Shown here in pieces: positions 50,555 through 59,875 of a stretch of 64,000 bases of DNA (positions are counted from its first letter, which is position 1; each line of letters opens with the position of its first letter). The DNA comes from Pseudomonas sp. 7P_10.2_Bac1 (lineage in GTDB: Bacteria; Pseudomonadota; Gammaproteobacteria; Pseudomonadales; Pseudomonadaceae): contig NZ_JANLNV010000059.1 in the NCBI RefSeq assembly GCF_025465935.1, positions 62,001 to 126,000 on the forward strand, read 5' to 3'. Both the position numbers and the translations under genes were made by a program. The notes below the pieces were generated by a model. That model made no database searches, was not told the origin of the DNA, and saw only the letters and a program-made list of their open reading frames with translations.

Positions 50555-50588
50555 GAGTCAATTCTCCTAGTGAGGAATTAGGCTGAAA

Positions 50589-50903
50589 TTAAGCCTGAAT
50601 ACCGGTGATTTTGATCTCGGTGTACCACTGGCGGTGGCCCATGCGCTTCATGTGGTGCTTACGACGACGGAACTTGATGATGCGTACTTTGTCGTGACGA
50701 CCTTGGGAAATCACTTCTGCAACAACAGTGGCGCCAGCAACAACTGGAGCGCCGATATTTACGTCGTCGCCATTGGCGACCAACAGAACGCGATCAAAAG
50801 TGACGGATTCGCCAGTAGCGACTTCCAGTTTCTCGATCTTCAGGTATTCACCCGGTGCTACTTTGTATTGCTTGCCACCAGTAACGATTACTGCGTACGA
50901 CAT
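50589..50903 (-). CDS. rplU: 50S ribosomal protein L21
   Basis: A 104-residue protein beginning [15 protein letters not shown] and ending in the [19 protein letters not shown] block typical of L21. Start 50903 follows GGAGA at 7 bases; the frame is open for another 58 codons but that extension is the divergent promoter region shared with ispB. Confidence 0.98.
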   Translation of the reverse strand: MSYAVIVTGGKQYKVAPGEYLKIEKLEVATGESVTFDRVLLVANGDDVNIGAPVVAGATVVAEVISQGRHDKVRIIKFRRRKHHMKRMGHRQWYTEIKITGIQA

Positions 50904-51144
50904 GGTATTTCTCCGATAATCCTGCTCACCCAGCGCTTTATAGGTAAAGGTATTGGCTGGCATGGCTGCATGGGGCTGGAACGGCCCAAGTGCAATTGCG
51001 TAAGGCAGGTGCTGCCCAGGAAGTTCAGGGTGCGCGATTGTACGCAAGCCACGCCTGCCTTGCAAGGGGCCGTCCATCGTGCCTTGACAGGCCCAGCCCC
51101 CCGACCTAGCATGCCGCGCAACCCTTCTGGAGCACCTGTCGCTG

Positions 51145-52113
51145 ATGCAACCCCAAGCTTTCTACCGCGCGGTGGCGGACGATTTTAGCGCCGTCGACGG
51201 CATCATCAAGAAGCAGCTGACTTCACGCGTACCGCTGGTCTCAAAAATTGGCGACTACATCACTTCGGCCGGCGGCAAACGCCTTCGTCCTTTATTAGTG
51301 CTGTTGTGCGGCAAGGCCCTGGGCCGCGAAAGCGACGACCTGCGCCTGCTGGCGGCGACCATTGAGTTCCTGCACACCGCGACCCTACTCCATGACGACG
51401 TAGTCGACATGTCCGGCATGCGCCGTGGCCGCAAGACCGCCAACGCCACCTGGGGCAATGCCCCGAGTGTTCTGGTCGGCGACTTCTTGTACTCGCGTTC
51501 CTTCGAAATGATGGTCGAACTGGGCTCGATGCCGGTGATGAAGATTCTTTCACAAGCCACTCGCATCATTGCCGAAGGCGAAGTGCTGCAGCTGTCCAAG
51601 GTACGGGACGCCAGCACCACCGAAGAAACCTACATGGAAGTCATTCGCGGCAAGACCGCCATGCTCTTCGAAGCGTCGACCCACAGCGCCGCCGCGCTGG
51701 CCGAAGCGACGCCCGAGCAACGCGAAGCCTTGCGCACGTTTGGCGACCACCTGGGCGTGGCCTTCCAACTGGTCGACGACCTGCTCGACTACCGCGGTGA
51801 TGCCCAGACCCTGGGCAAGAACGTGGGTGACGACCTGGCCGAGGGCAAACCGACCTTGCCGCTGATCTACACCATGCGCGAAGGCACGCCGGAACAAGCT
51901 GCCCTGGTTCGTACGGCCATTCAAAAAGGTGGCATTGAAGACCTCGAAAGCATTCGTGTCGCCGTGGAAGCTTCAGGCTCGCTGGAATACACCGCGCAAC
52001 TGGCACGCGACTACGTAGCCCGTGCGATTGTCTGCCTCGACGCGCTGCCGCCAAGCCAGTACCGCGACGCACTGGTTGAACTGAGCGAGTTTGCAGTAGC
52101 TCGCACGCACTGA
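51145..52113 (+). CDS. ispB: Octaprenyl (all-trans polyprenyl) diphosphate synthase IspB
   Basis: A 322-residue prenyltransferase that makes the ubiquinone side chain. The two aspartate-rich motifs are [15 protein letters not shown] and [13 protein letters not shown]. In Pseudomonas the ubiquinone tail is mostly C45, so the product may be solanesyl diphosphate; chain length cannot be read from the sequence. Divergent from rplU, with a conserved shared promoter region. Confidence 0.95.
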   Translation: MQPQAFYRAVADDFSAVDGIIKKQLTSRVPLVSKIGDYITSAGGKRLRPLLVLLCGKALGRESDDLRLLAATIEFLHTATLLHDDVVDMSGMRRGRKTANATWGNAPSVLVGDFLYSRSFEMMVELGSMPVMKILSQATRIIAEGEVLQLSKVRDASTTEETYMEVIRGKTAMLFEASTHSAAALAEATPEQREALRTFGDHLGVAFQLVDDLLDYRGDAQTLGKNVGDDLAEGKPTLPLIYTMREGTPEQAALVRTAIQKGGIEDLESIRVAVEASGSLEYTAQLARDYVARAIVCLDALPPSQYRDALVELSEFAVARTH

Positions 52114-52174
52114 TGGTGATCAAAGCAGCTGCACTGCGCACAGGCGTGGTGTTGCTGCTTTTTTTACGCCCCTA

Positions 52175-52210
52175 GACCAAAAGATCGCGAGACAGGCTCG
52201 CTCCTGTCGG
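52175..52210. repeat. Partial AAAAGATCGC-family repeat
   Basis: CAAAAGATCGCGAGACAGG followed by CTCGCTCCTGTCGG: one half of the palindrome seen intact at 9119-9170, in the ispB-yjdM gap. Confidence 0.65.
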
Positions 52211-52246
52211 TAAACACCATTCGCCCCCTTCGGCACAAAAACCCTA

Positions 52247-52252
52247 TATAAT
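52247..52252 (+). promoter_or_regulatory. Candidate -10 box of the PhnA-like gene
   Basis: A perfect TATAAT 39 bases before the start codon, followed by GCGCGCC; no good -35 is seen at 16-18 bases. Confidence 0.45.
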
Positions 52253-52290
52253 GCGCGCCTTTTAGCCCACCTGACTTTCAAGGAGCTTTA

Positions 52291-52632
52291 GTGAGCACGT
52301 TGCCACCCTGCCCGAAATGCAATTCCGAATACACTTACGAAGACGGCGTACAGCTGATCTGCCCGGAATGCGCCCATGAGTGGTCCGCCAACGGCGACGC
52401 TGAAGACACCAGTGATGTAAAAATCTACAAAGACTCCGCCGGCACCGTTTTGAACGACGGCGACACCATCACTGTGATCAAGGACCTGAAAATCAAGGGC
52501 ACCTCGCTGGTGGTCAAAGTCGGCACCAAGGTCAAAAACATCCGCCTGTGCGATGGCGACCACGACATCGACTGCAAGATCGACGGTATCGGCCCGATGA
52601 AGCTCAAGTCCGAGTTCGTGCGCAAAGTCTGA
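52291..52632 (+). CDS. yjdM: PhnA/YjdM family zinc-ribbon protein
   Basis: A 113-residue protein with an N-terminal zinc ribbon, Cys7/Cys10/Cys24/Cys27 (CPKC and CPEC), and a C-terminal SH3-like domain with [15 protein letters not shown]. The E. coli homologue was once named PhnA after phosphonate genes, but it has no role in phosphonate use. It starts at a GTG preceded by AAGGAGC at 6 bases. Confidence 0.94.
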   Translation: MSTLPPCPKCNSEYTYEDGVQLICPECAHEWSANGDAEDTSDVKIYKDSAGTVLNDGDTITVIKDLKIKGTSLVVKVGTKVKNIRLCDGDHDIDCKIDGIGPMKLKSEFVRKV

Positions 52633-52779
52633 TCCGACTACCTGCCTTCCTGCGTCCGCGCAGGAAGGGACAACTCTTCGCAACACGCCCCCGCACTATC
52701 AAAAAGCCTGCAACGTTGACCCACAGCAGTTTTAACGTAGAAAAAAGAGAAATCCGCCAATAGGCACTTGCTATTAACT

Positions 52780-52806
52780 GAATAAGAATTATTCTCATTG
52801 TCATTC
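52780..52806 (+). promoter_or_regulatory. Candidate Fur box
   Basis: GAATAAGAATTATTCTCAT followed by TGTCATTC is AT-rich and matches 11 of 19 positions of the classical Fur box in one alignment, with overlapping half-sites. It lies 20-45 bases before the small gene at 52825. Iron control of this gene is inferred. Confidence 0.6.
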
Positions 52807-52824
52807 ATCTAGGAGATGACGACG

Positions 52825-53097
52825 ATGACTTATTTAATTGATGCCTGGCTGGACCGTCCACACCCTTACCTGCGAATCCTGCACCGGGAAACCGGCGAGG
52901 TCTGCGCGGTATTGGAAGAAGAAGCGCTCAACGAACTGCAGGACCAGGGCGACCTGGATTTCAACGGCCTCAACTCAAGCGAGCCGCTGGTGCTCAAGGA
53001 GCTGGTGCGTAATCTGTTTCTGTTTTGCTATGCCCGGGCATTGCGCCCCATCGGCACGGCGGTACCTCACGAACACCACACCCGAATAGAAATATGA
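52825..53097 (+). CDS. Conserved Pseudomonas small protein (PA4570-like)
   Basis: A 90-residue soluble protein, beginning MTYLIDAWLDRPHPYLRI and including LHRETGEVCAVLEEEALNEL, conserved in Pseudomonas at this locus. It has no recognisable domain. The C-terminal HEHHTRIEI is His-rich, which may bind metal. ATG 52825 is preferred since AGGAGA is 9 bases upstream; the ATG at 52816 abuts that site. The Fur-box-like site upstream suggests iron-responsive expression. Confidence 0.85.
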   Translation: MTYLIDAWLDRPHPYLRILHRETGEVCAVLEEEALNELQDQGDLDFNGLNSSEPLVLKELVRNLFLFCYARALRPIGTAVPHEHHTRIEI

Positions 53098-53120
53098 CAA
53101 CGTGGAGCCGCTAAAAGGCC

Positions 53121-53177
53121 CTGTAGGAGCGAGCGTTTAAACGATCAAAAGATCGCAAGGCAAGCTCGCCCCTACAG
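53121..53177. repeat. Palindromic repeat, AGGAGCGAGC/AAAAGATCGC family
   Basis: CTGTAGGAGCGAGC (53121-53134) is complementary, with one mismatch, to GCTCGCCCCTACAG (53164-53177); GATCAAAAGATCGC lies in between. It is positioned between the small gene and the convergent fklB. Confidence 0.8.
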
Positions 53178-53193
53178 CTAGAGCGTGGTGTTC

Positions 53194-53811
53194 TTACAGA
53201 ACGTCCAGCAGCTCAACGTCGAATACCAGGACGCTGTGCGGAGCGATGCTACCAACGCCTTGCGCGCCGTAAGCCAATTCGCTCGGCACGTAGATGCGCC
53301 ATTTGCTGCCGGCGTTCATCAGTTGCAGGGCTTCGGTCCAGCCAGCGATCACGCCGCCTACCGGGAATTCAGCAGGCTGACCACGATCGTAGGAGCTGTC
53401 GAACACAGAGCCGTCGATCAGGGTGCCGTGGTAGTGAACACGTACGGTGTCTTCACGGGTTGGCTTGGCGCCTTCGCCAGCGGTCACAACTTCGAATTGC
53501 AGACCGGAAGCCAGAGTGGTGATGCCGTCTTTCTTGGCGTTTTCAGCCAGGAAAGCCTTGCCTTCACCTGCGGCAGCTTCTGCCTTGGCAGCGGCTTCAG
53601 CTTGCATGATCTCGCGGATCACTTTGAAGCTGGCAGACATTTCTTCCTGGCCAACACGGCTTTCCTTACCTGCGAAAGCGTCAGTCAGACCGGCCAGGAT
53701 CGCGTCCAGGCTAACACCCGGTGGCGGGTTGTCGCGCAGTTGGTCGCCCAGTTGACGGCCAATGCCGTAGCTGACGCGCGTTTCGTCGGTCGACAGATTT
53801 ACTTCGGACAT
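53194..53811 (-). CDS. fklB: FKBP-type peptidyl-prolyl cis-trans isomerase FklB
   Basis: A 205-residue isomerase. An N-terminal helical dimerisation domain (SYGIGRQLGDQLRDN; AILAGLTDAFAGKESRV) is followed by an FKBP domain with VRVHYHGTLIDGSVFDSSYDR, FPVGGVIAGWTEALQLM and ELAYGAQG. No signal peptide is seen, so it is cytoplasmic, like E. coli FklB. Confidence 0.95.
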   Translation of the reverse strand: MSEVNLSTDETRVSYGIGRQLGDQLRDNPPPGVSLDAILAGLTDAFAGKESRVGQEEMSASFKVIREIMQAEAAAKAEAAAGEGKAFLAENAKKDGITTLASGLQFEVVTAGEGAKPTREDTVRVHYHGTLIDGSVFDSSYDRGQPAEFPVGGVIAGWTEALQLMNAGSKWRIYVPSELAYGAQGVGSIAPHSVLVFDVELLDVL

Positions 53812-53958
53812 AACACTGCTCCGCTATAGAGCGACTTGAAAAAAGCCATTTACAACCGCTTCCCTCACAGTCGCCCAAAACCAAAAAAGGGCGAGCAGAC
53901 TACCACAGCCCCCAAAGCCTTCGCAGCCCGGGATGGTGTACTGCACGTCACGACACGA

Positions 53959-54447
53959 TCAGTGCTTGGTCAGCTTGTCGAGATAGCCCATGGCAAACGC
54001 TGACACAACAAAGGTCATGTGGATGATCACGTACCACATCAGGTACTGGGTTTCGATGTTGCGAGCATCCATGAACACCCGCAGCAGGTGGATCGAGGAG
54101 ATGGCTACAATCGACGCCGCGACTTTCATCTTCAGCGAGGTAGAGTCCATGGTGCCCAGCCAGCTAAGCTTCTCCTTGTTCGAGTCGATGTCCAGTTGCG
54201 AGACAAAGTTCTCGTAACCCGAGATCATCACCATCACCAACAGGCCGCCCACCAGCGCCATGTCGATCAGCGACAGAATGACCAGGATCAAGTCCGACTC
54301 AGTCAACTCAAACACATTGGGGATAACGTGAAACACTTCCTGGAAGAATTTCAGCGCCAGCGCCAGCAAACCCAGCGATAGCCCAAAGTAAATCGGCGCC
54401 AAAATCCAGCGCGAGGCGTACATTGCATTTTCGATAAAGCGTTCCAT
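53959..54447 (-). CDS. UPF0114 membrane protein YqhA
   Basis: A 162-residue inner-membrane protein of the UPF0114 (TIGR00645) family, with hydrophobic segments at [35 protein letters not shown] and [20 protein letters not shown]. The block [26 protein letters not shown] is characteristic. Its function is unknown. Confidence 0.93.
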   Translation of the reverse strand: MERFIENAMYASRWILAPIYFGLSLGLLALALKFFQEVFHVIPNVFELTESDLILVILSLIDMALVGGLLVMVMISGYENFVSQLDIDSNKEKLSWLGTMDSTSLKMKVAASIVAISSIHLLRVFMDARNIETQYLMWYVIIHMTFVVSAFAMGYLDKLTKH

Positions 54448-54588
54448 TGAATCTCACAGGCTGTAAAAAAATGGGCGCGAGTATATCAGTCAGAATTGAG
54501 CAGAGATAAAGCGGTAGAAACAGCCTGTAAAAACATTTTCTGCTAGTGTCGACCTCATCAGCATCGTTTACGGACAGGAAAACGAACA

Positions 54589-56421
54589 ATGTATCTGCGA
54601 TTCCCATTGGTCTGTCTCGGGCTTTCAACGGTTTTGCTCATGACAGGCGGCTGTTCGCCTGGCGACAAACATCCGCAGGCCAGTCTGGAAGAAAGAACCG
54701 CAGCGTTCGAAAAGAGCCTTGATGCCATTCAGGACCCGCAGTTGAAAGACGCCGTGGCCGACCTCGGCGGCTCGCTGTTGCTGCTGGAACGCGCCCGAAT
54801 CAAGCTGCAGAACAAGCCGATTGAAACCGAGTACGGCACTGACGAACTCGCGCAACTCAAGCACTACCCCAACAGCCAGGCCCTGAGCGACACCTACATC
54901 AATGGCCTGTTCGTGGTGCGCAAGAACTCAAGCTCCGATTACCTGACCGACCTGGAGCCGATCTTCCCGTTCAGCCAGAACAATGAGTCCGACTTCCCGT
55001 TCCCCCATGCGCTGGAATGGCAGTCCGTGACGCTGAGCAACAAGCAAGTAGTACCCTTCCAGGCTGAATGGTCAGAAACGGATTCCGGGATCCAGCTCAG
55101 CCCTTCCAGCGCCAACTTGAGCAACCCCGACGACCTCACCATCACCTACCCTTATATCGATGGGGTCGAGACCGCGAACATTCAGCAACCCCAGCCGGTC
55201 ACGCTGCACGGCGAGGCAGAAGTGATCGCCCCCGGCAACGTGGTCAACTTCAGCCTGACCAGCAAAGACCTGGGTAAAACCCACTCCGATGGCAGCATCA
55301 GCGTCACGCTGCTGGCCCTGGGCAAGAACTTCGCCGAGGTCGACATCAGCAACAGCGCCCCGCTGGCTGAAGAAGTACGCGACACCGAACTCAACCCTCT
55401 GATCATCCAGGCCCGCGACGCCACAGGGCAGTACCTGACGCGCGCCGGTTCCATCGATGAAGACGCCGAACAGCTGGCTTTCTATCAGCAGCAACTGGCA
55501 GAAATGTTCAAGCAAAAAGCCTGGAGCGATGAGTTCAGCAAAAAACTCGACGATGAACAAAAAGCTTTTGATAACAAACACCCGCATCACTACAGCAAGG
55601 TGTATTTCAACGGGCAGATTGAAAACATCGACATCAGCGTGCTCGACTTCTCGACCGCCAAGGTCACCCGCAAGACACTCGACCTGCCGGTGGTGCGGCT
55701 CGACAAAAATGTCGTCGGCAAAGACATCCAGGCCCTGCCGCTGTCTGTGGTGGTGTATGACGATCAGGCCGTCAACTACCTGAAAGACGCAACCCTTGAC
55801 CCCGAGCAGCTCAAAAAGAGCGTGGTCATCAGCCAATCGGTGGAGGACGCCAGCGCGGCTACCCTGGAGTTCAGTCACCCACCCACCTTCAATGACGAAT
55901 TGCTGGGCGCCCTGCCCGACTCGGCCGACACCCCGGTAACCTTCTTCGCCGAGGACGCGAACGGCAAGCGCGGCGAACCGCTGGAGCTACCTGCCGAAGC
56001 CTTCGATGCTGACCCCAAGACCGGAGTCATCACCTATGACCTCAACCTGTTCCCCGAAACACCTGCCTACGCCATCGGCTCAATGCCGTTGTACGTAGCC
56101 GACATTGATAAACAAGACCTCGACGTTGCCCACCTGCCCAAAGGGCTGGAGCTCAAAGGCAATGCGCTGGTGGTTGATCAGGCGTTGTTCCCAAGTGACG
56201 CATGGCGTTTTTACGCCAAGGACGACACCGGTAACTACCTCAAGGAAGTCCTCGCCGTCAGCCACAGCGCCGAGCCCAATGGCCCGGCCGCTTTCGACGT
56301 GCACTACTTTTATGGGCACCCGACGCACATCGAGAGCTACGCACGTACCTCGCTGGAACCCGTAGAGTATGGCTTTGAGGTCAAGCTGGACAAAGTCCCG
56401 GAGGTCACGCCACCGCGCTGA
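54589..56421 (+). CDS. Large putative lipoprotein of unknown function
   Basis: A 610-residue exported protein. The N-terminus MYLRFPLVCLGLSTVLLMTGG then Cys is a signal peptide with a lipobox-like MTGGC. The rest is soluble and beta-rich by look, with no catalytic motif. A region near 170-250 (DDLTITYPYIDGVETANIQ; NVVNFSLTSKDLGKTHSDG) could be an Ig-like fold. A second such region, near 455-590, has alternating Asp/Pro-rich strands. Near residue 295 lies a charged helical linker (QQQLAEMFKQKAWSDEFSKK). The acidic composition fits a periplasmic-facing or surface lipoprotein. Confidence 0.8.
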   Translation: MYLRFPLVCLGLSTVLLMTGGCSPGDKHPQASLEERTAAFEKSLDAIQDPQLKDAVADLGGSLLLLERARIKLQNKPIETEYGTDELAQLKHYPNSQALSDTYINGLFVVRKNSSSDYLTDLEPIFPFSQNNESDFPFPHALEWQSVTLSNKQVVPFQAEWSETDSGIQLSPSSANLSNPDDLTITYPYIDGVETANIQQPQPVTLHGEAEVIAPGNVVNFSLTSKDLGKTHSDGSISVTLLALGKNFAEVDISNSAPLAEEVRDTELNPLIIQARDATGQYLTRAGSIDEDAEQLAFYQQQLAEMFKQKAWSDEFSKKLDDEQKAFDNKHPHHYSKVYFNGQIENIDISVLDFSTAKVTRKTLDLPVVRLDKNVVGKDIQALPLSVVVYDDQAVNYLKDATLDPEQLKKSVVISQSVEDASAATLEFSHPPTFNDELLGALPDSADTPVTFFAEDANGKRGEPLELPAEAFDADPKTGVITYDLNLFPETPAYAIGSMPLYVADIDKQDLDVAHLPKGLELKGNALVVDQALFPSDAWRFYAKDDTGNYLKEVLAVSHSAEPNGPAAFDVHYFYGHPTHIESYARTSLEPVEYGFEVKLDKVPEVTPPR

Positions 56422-56739
56422 CTAGCGCAAAGCGTGACAACGCTGGCCGTTGATCTGACGCAACTGGGCCTGCACATGCAGGCTCCAGATGTGCGGCGAA
56501 TTGGCGATGCGATAGCCGTGCAGCGTCAGGCTTTCAACAATCGACTCAAGAATGGTTTCGGCCACGAACGGGCCGCAAAATGGCCCTTGGGATTTGACCG
56601 TGGTCGGCTGCTCGCCTGACAAACCTGCCGCGAACAGCAGTGTCCACAAACCGGTATTGCCGGCCAAAGGACGAATACTGCACTCAATGCGGGTTTCAAG
56701 ACCCAGACATTGACGGGTAAGGCAAAGGTTGCGCGACAT
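56422..56739 (-). CDS. Conserved Pseudomonas hypothetical protein
   Basis: A 105-residue protein starting MSRNLCLTRQCLGLETRIEC. It has five cysteines, most in the first half, and GPFCGPFVAETILESIVESL in the middle. No signal peptide or known domain is seen. Start 56739 is chosen as the first ATG with a GAGGGG-like site; the frame is open 37 codons further. Its place beside the Lon-like protease gene is conserved in Pseudomonas as far as I recall; it could be a small regulator, but nothing shows it. Confidence 0.65.
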   Translation of the reverse strand: MSRNLCLTRQCLGLETRIECSIRPLAGNTGLWTLLFAAGLSGEQPTTVKSQGPFCGPFVAETILESIVESLTLHGYRIANSPHIWSLHVQAQLRQINGQRCHALR

Positions 56740-57067
56740 GACGGCGCCCCTCGGTAGAGCCTGTCTCAGACGACACTCCCTGAGCATAGAAGGAAAACCC
56801 CGACCGTAGAGGGCGCCAAGACCAACGGCTTGACGCCTGCCCACAAACACTCAGCGCCCTGCTGCCGAGCCAGCAAGCCACTGTTCCACATCCTCGACGG
56901 GAATATTTTTCGCGAAATTAGAGGTGCGCGCCTTCGGGCACCACACTGGTTGCGCGCCAAATTGCGCGCTTCAGTGGGTCGGTACTCGCCTCCAACAGAC
57001 GTGTTAGCGCCCTGCCTCCAGGGGCACGCCATTGTTGGATAGACACGCCTGATTGAACCGCCAACCT

Positions 57068-57152
57068 GTGGGAGCGGACTTGCTCGCGATAAGGACGACC
57101 CGGTTCATCTGCCACACCGTGTCACTTTCATCGCGAGCAAGCCCGCTCCCAC
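57068..57152. repeat. Inverted REP pair (REPIN)
   Basis: Two 23-base arms (57068-57090 and 57130-57152) are inverted copies with one mismatch; the core is GGAGCGGACTTGCTCGCGAT and its complement. About 39 bases separate them. This is the classic Pseudomonas REPIN layout, located just after the Lon-like protease gene. Confidence 0.88.
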
Positions 57153-57172
57153 TCAGGCGAGTTACCCCAGCA

Positions 57173-59611
57173 TCAAGCCGGCTTCTTCGCCGCCATGGCC
57201 TCTGCCAGTAATTCCTTTTCAGCTTCCTTGAGGTCGTCGTCGTTGACCATTTCTGCAATCACGCGCAAACGCTCGACCACACGGGCGTTGACGCTACCTT
57301 CAGGAAACTGGCCCTCTTCATCCGGCTCACCGGCAGGCTCGCCCACCAGCAGGCTCAAGGCTTCATCGGCCTGGCGCACGGCATACACGTGGAACTTGCC
57401 CTCGCGCACGGCCTTGAGCACCTTCTCGTCAAGCATCAGGGTCGCGACGTTGGCCTGCGGGATGATCGCCCCCTGCTCCCCGGTGAGGCCACGGGCTTCA
57501 CAGAGTCGGAAGAAGCCTTCGATCTTCTCGTTAACCCCGCCCACGGCCTGCACTTCGCCGAACTGGTTGATCGAACCGGTGATCGCAAAGCATTGCTTGA
57601 GTGGGGTTTTAGACAGTGCCGAAATCAACGTGCAGGCCTCACCCAGCGAAGCACTGTCGCCATCGACGTAGCCGTACGACTGTTCCAGGGCAATGCTCGC
57701 CGAAATCGCCAGCGGGAACTCCTGGGCATAGCGGCTGCCCAGGTAGCCGGTCAGAATCATCACCCCTTTGGAGTGAATCGGCTGCCCGAGGTTAACTTCG
57801 CGCTCAATATCGACAATACCGCTGCCGCCCGGATACACCGTGGCCGAAATACGCGCCGGCACACCAAACGCCGAGTCACCGACTTCCAGCACGGTCAGCC
57901 CGTTGCACTTGCCGACCGCCGCCCCGTCGGTGTCGATCAGAATGATCCCCGCCAGCATGTCGTCCAGAATGCGTGCCGAAACACGCCCGGTACGGGTCGC
58001 CTTGGCCTTGAGTGCACGCTCGATATGGCCCGCGTCGGTCATTTCGTCATTAGCCAAGTGGCGGATAAAGTCCGCCTCACTGACCAGTTGGAACAAATCG
58101 CCAATACGCGCCGACAACCGCCCCTGATGCTCGGCCAGACGCGCGCTATACGTCGCCAGACGCGCCACTGCGCCTGCCGTCAGCGGCGCCATGCCTTCTT
58201 CGGAGGTACGGGTAGTCAGCAACTGAGCGAACTGCTCCAGGCTTTCATCGACCATCGGGATGTCTTCGTCGAAGTCCACCAGCACCCGGAACATCTCCTG
58301 GAAGTCCGGGTCCAGGTCTTGCAGTGTGTAGTACAACTGGCGGGCACCAATGATGATGACCTTGACCTGCAGCGGAATCACCTGCGGGCTCAGGGTGACG
58401 GTGGCCATGCGCCCCAGTTCGCCCAGCGGTGACTCCATTTTCAATTTACGCGACTGCAATGCACGTTTCAGCGCGTCCCAGACAAAAGGCTCGCTGAGCA
58501 TCTTCTCAGCTTCGAGAATCAAAAAGCCGCCATTGGCACGGTGCAAGGCACCCGGGCGCAGTTGACGATACGTGGTGTACAGCGCGCCCTGGTCAGTGCT
58601 GTATTCGATGCGGCCGAACAGGTTGTCGTAGGTCGGGTGCGGTTCAAACACCACTGGCGCACCACCGCTCATCGGCTGGCCGACCACCAGGCTAGGCAGA
58701 TACTGCTCTTCCAGCAGCTTGCGCGCCTGTGCGTCGGTCTTGCTGTCGTCCACCAGTTGCTCGACCACGGTTCTGAGCAGATACACCTGCACAGCCTGCA
58801 GATACCCGCACACTGCGCCGTTTTCGGCGTATTTTTGCGACAACGGCGACAACAGCGGCTGCAGGGCCAGAGTAATGGTTTCTTCGTTCAGTTGGCGCAG
58901 TTGGTTGTTCGACTCGCGCTTCCACTGCGGCAAGCTGGCCAGTTCTTCGTTGAGGCGCTCCTCAAGCCCGGAAATATCCTCGTGAAAGCGCTCGCGCTCT
59001 TCTTCAGGCAACTGCGAAAACTCGGCCTCATCCAGCGCCTTGCCGTCGCTCATTGGGGTAAAGGCCACGTTGCTGCTATCACGGTACAGCGCCACGCCCT
59101 TTTCCAACGCCAGACGCTCGATCACATCCAGCGCACGGTCGTAGCGCTGATTGAAACCACGGTCGATGGCGCTTTTGCGCTGCTGGTAGGTTGGGTGTTC
59201 AAACACCGCCGGAAACGTCGCCAGCAGGTTGTCGATCAGGCCATTGATGTCGGCGATAAAAGCCCCGGCCGTACTCGCGGGCAATTCCAGCGCGCGCGGC
59301 TCACGTGGCTCATCAAAGTTATTGACGTACACCCAGTCGCTCGGCGACTTGAGGCGCTTGCCTTCCGCCTTGAGGTAACGCTTCACAAACGAGAAGCGCC
59401 CCGTACCCGGCTCGCCCATTACAAAAACGTTGTAACCCGGACGTGGCATCGCCACGCCAAACTGTAAGGCTTCGACCGCGCGCTCCTGGCCGAGAATGCC
59501 GCGAAAGGGTTCTAAATCATTGGTGGTCGAGAAGCTGAACTGTTCAGCGGAGAAAGGACGGGTAAGCGCGTCAGGCGCTAGACGCAGGCTGGCAGCAACA
59601 GAATCAGGCAT
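57173..59611 (-). CDS. Lon-like (LonB/YcbZ-type) ATP-dependent protease
   Basis: An 812-residue protein with an N-terminal AAA+-like domain and a C-terminal Lon S16 protease domain. The protease dyad is Ser653 (DGDSASLG) and Lys696 (GGVNEKIEG). The P-loop reads GEPGTGRF at residues 66-73, so Walker A Lys is Arg72. The middle region has a coiled-coil LID domain near 190-260 (LPEEERERFHEDISGLEERL) and EAEKMLSEPFVWDALKRAL. E. coli YcbZ belongs to this group; its substrates are not known. Monocistronic, with a REPIN after it. Confidence 0.92.
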   Translation of the reverse strand: MPDSVAASLRLAPDALTRPFSAEQFSFSTTNDLEPFRGILGQERAVEALQFGVAMPRPGYNVFVMGEPGTGRFSFVKRYLKAEGKRLKSPSDWVYVNNFDEPREPRALELPASTAGAFIADINGLIDNLLATFPAVFEHPTYQQRKSAIDRGFNQRYDRALDVIERLALEKGVALYRDSSNVAFTPMSDGKALDEAEFSQLPEEERERFHEDISGLEERLNEELASLPQWKRESNNQLRQLNEETITLALQPLLSPLSQKYAENGAVCGYLQAVQVYLLRTVVEQLVDDSKTDAQARKLLEEQYLPSLVVGQPMSGGAPVVFEPHPTYDNLFGRIEYSTDQGALYTTYRQLRPGALHRANGGFLILEAEKMLSEPFVWDALKRALQSRKLKMESPLGELGRMATVTLSPQVIPLQVKVIIIGARQLYYTLQDLDPDFQEMFRVLVDFDEDIPMVDESLEQFAQLLTTRTSEEGMAPLTAGAVARLATYSARLAEHQGRLSARIGDLFQLVSEADFIRHLANDEMTDAGHIERALKAKATRTGRVSARILDDMLAGIILIDTDGAAVGKCNGLTVLEVGDSAFGVPARISATVYPGGSGIVDIEREVNLGQPIHSKGVMILTGYLGSRYAQEFPLAISASIALEQSYGYVDGDSASLGEACTLISALSKTPLKQCFAITGSINQFGEVQAVGGVNEKIEGFFRLCEARGLTGEQGAIIPQANVATLMLDEKVLKAVREGKFHVYAVRQADEALSLLVGEPAGEPDEEGQFPEGSVNARVVERLRVIAEMVNDDDLKEAEKELLAEAMAAKKPA

Positions 59612-59875
59612 CGGGCTTCCTTACATCAGGCAGGGCAGATGCAAGCATTCTGGCGCTGGCTGTACGCCACTGGCAAGGCGCGCAACACGGGAATTCTCGG
59701 GACCCCGTGTTTACGGGGGAAAATTGCCCTCGATCAATGATTGTTTTACAAAAAACCACGGAACCTGCAGATCGCGCCTAGACTCCTAGATGTTGCGAGA
59801 CTGGATTAATAACCGGCCCGCTCTGGGGCATGACGCCCAGAACCCCTTGTCCATTGATTGCACGCATAGAGAACA

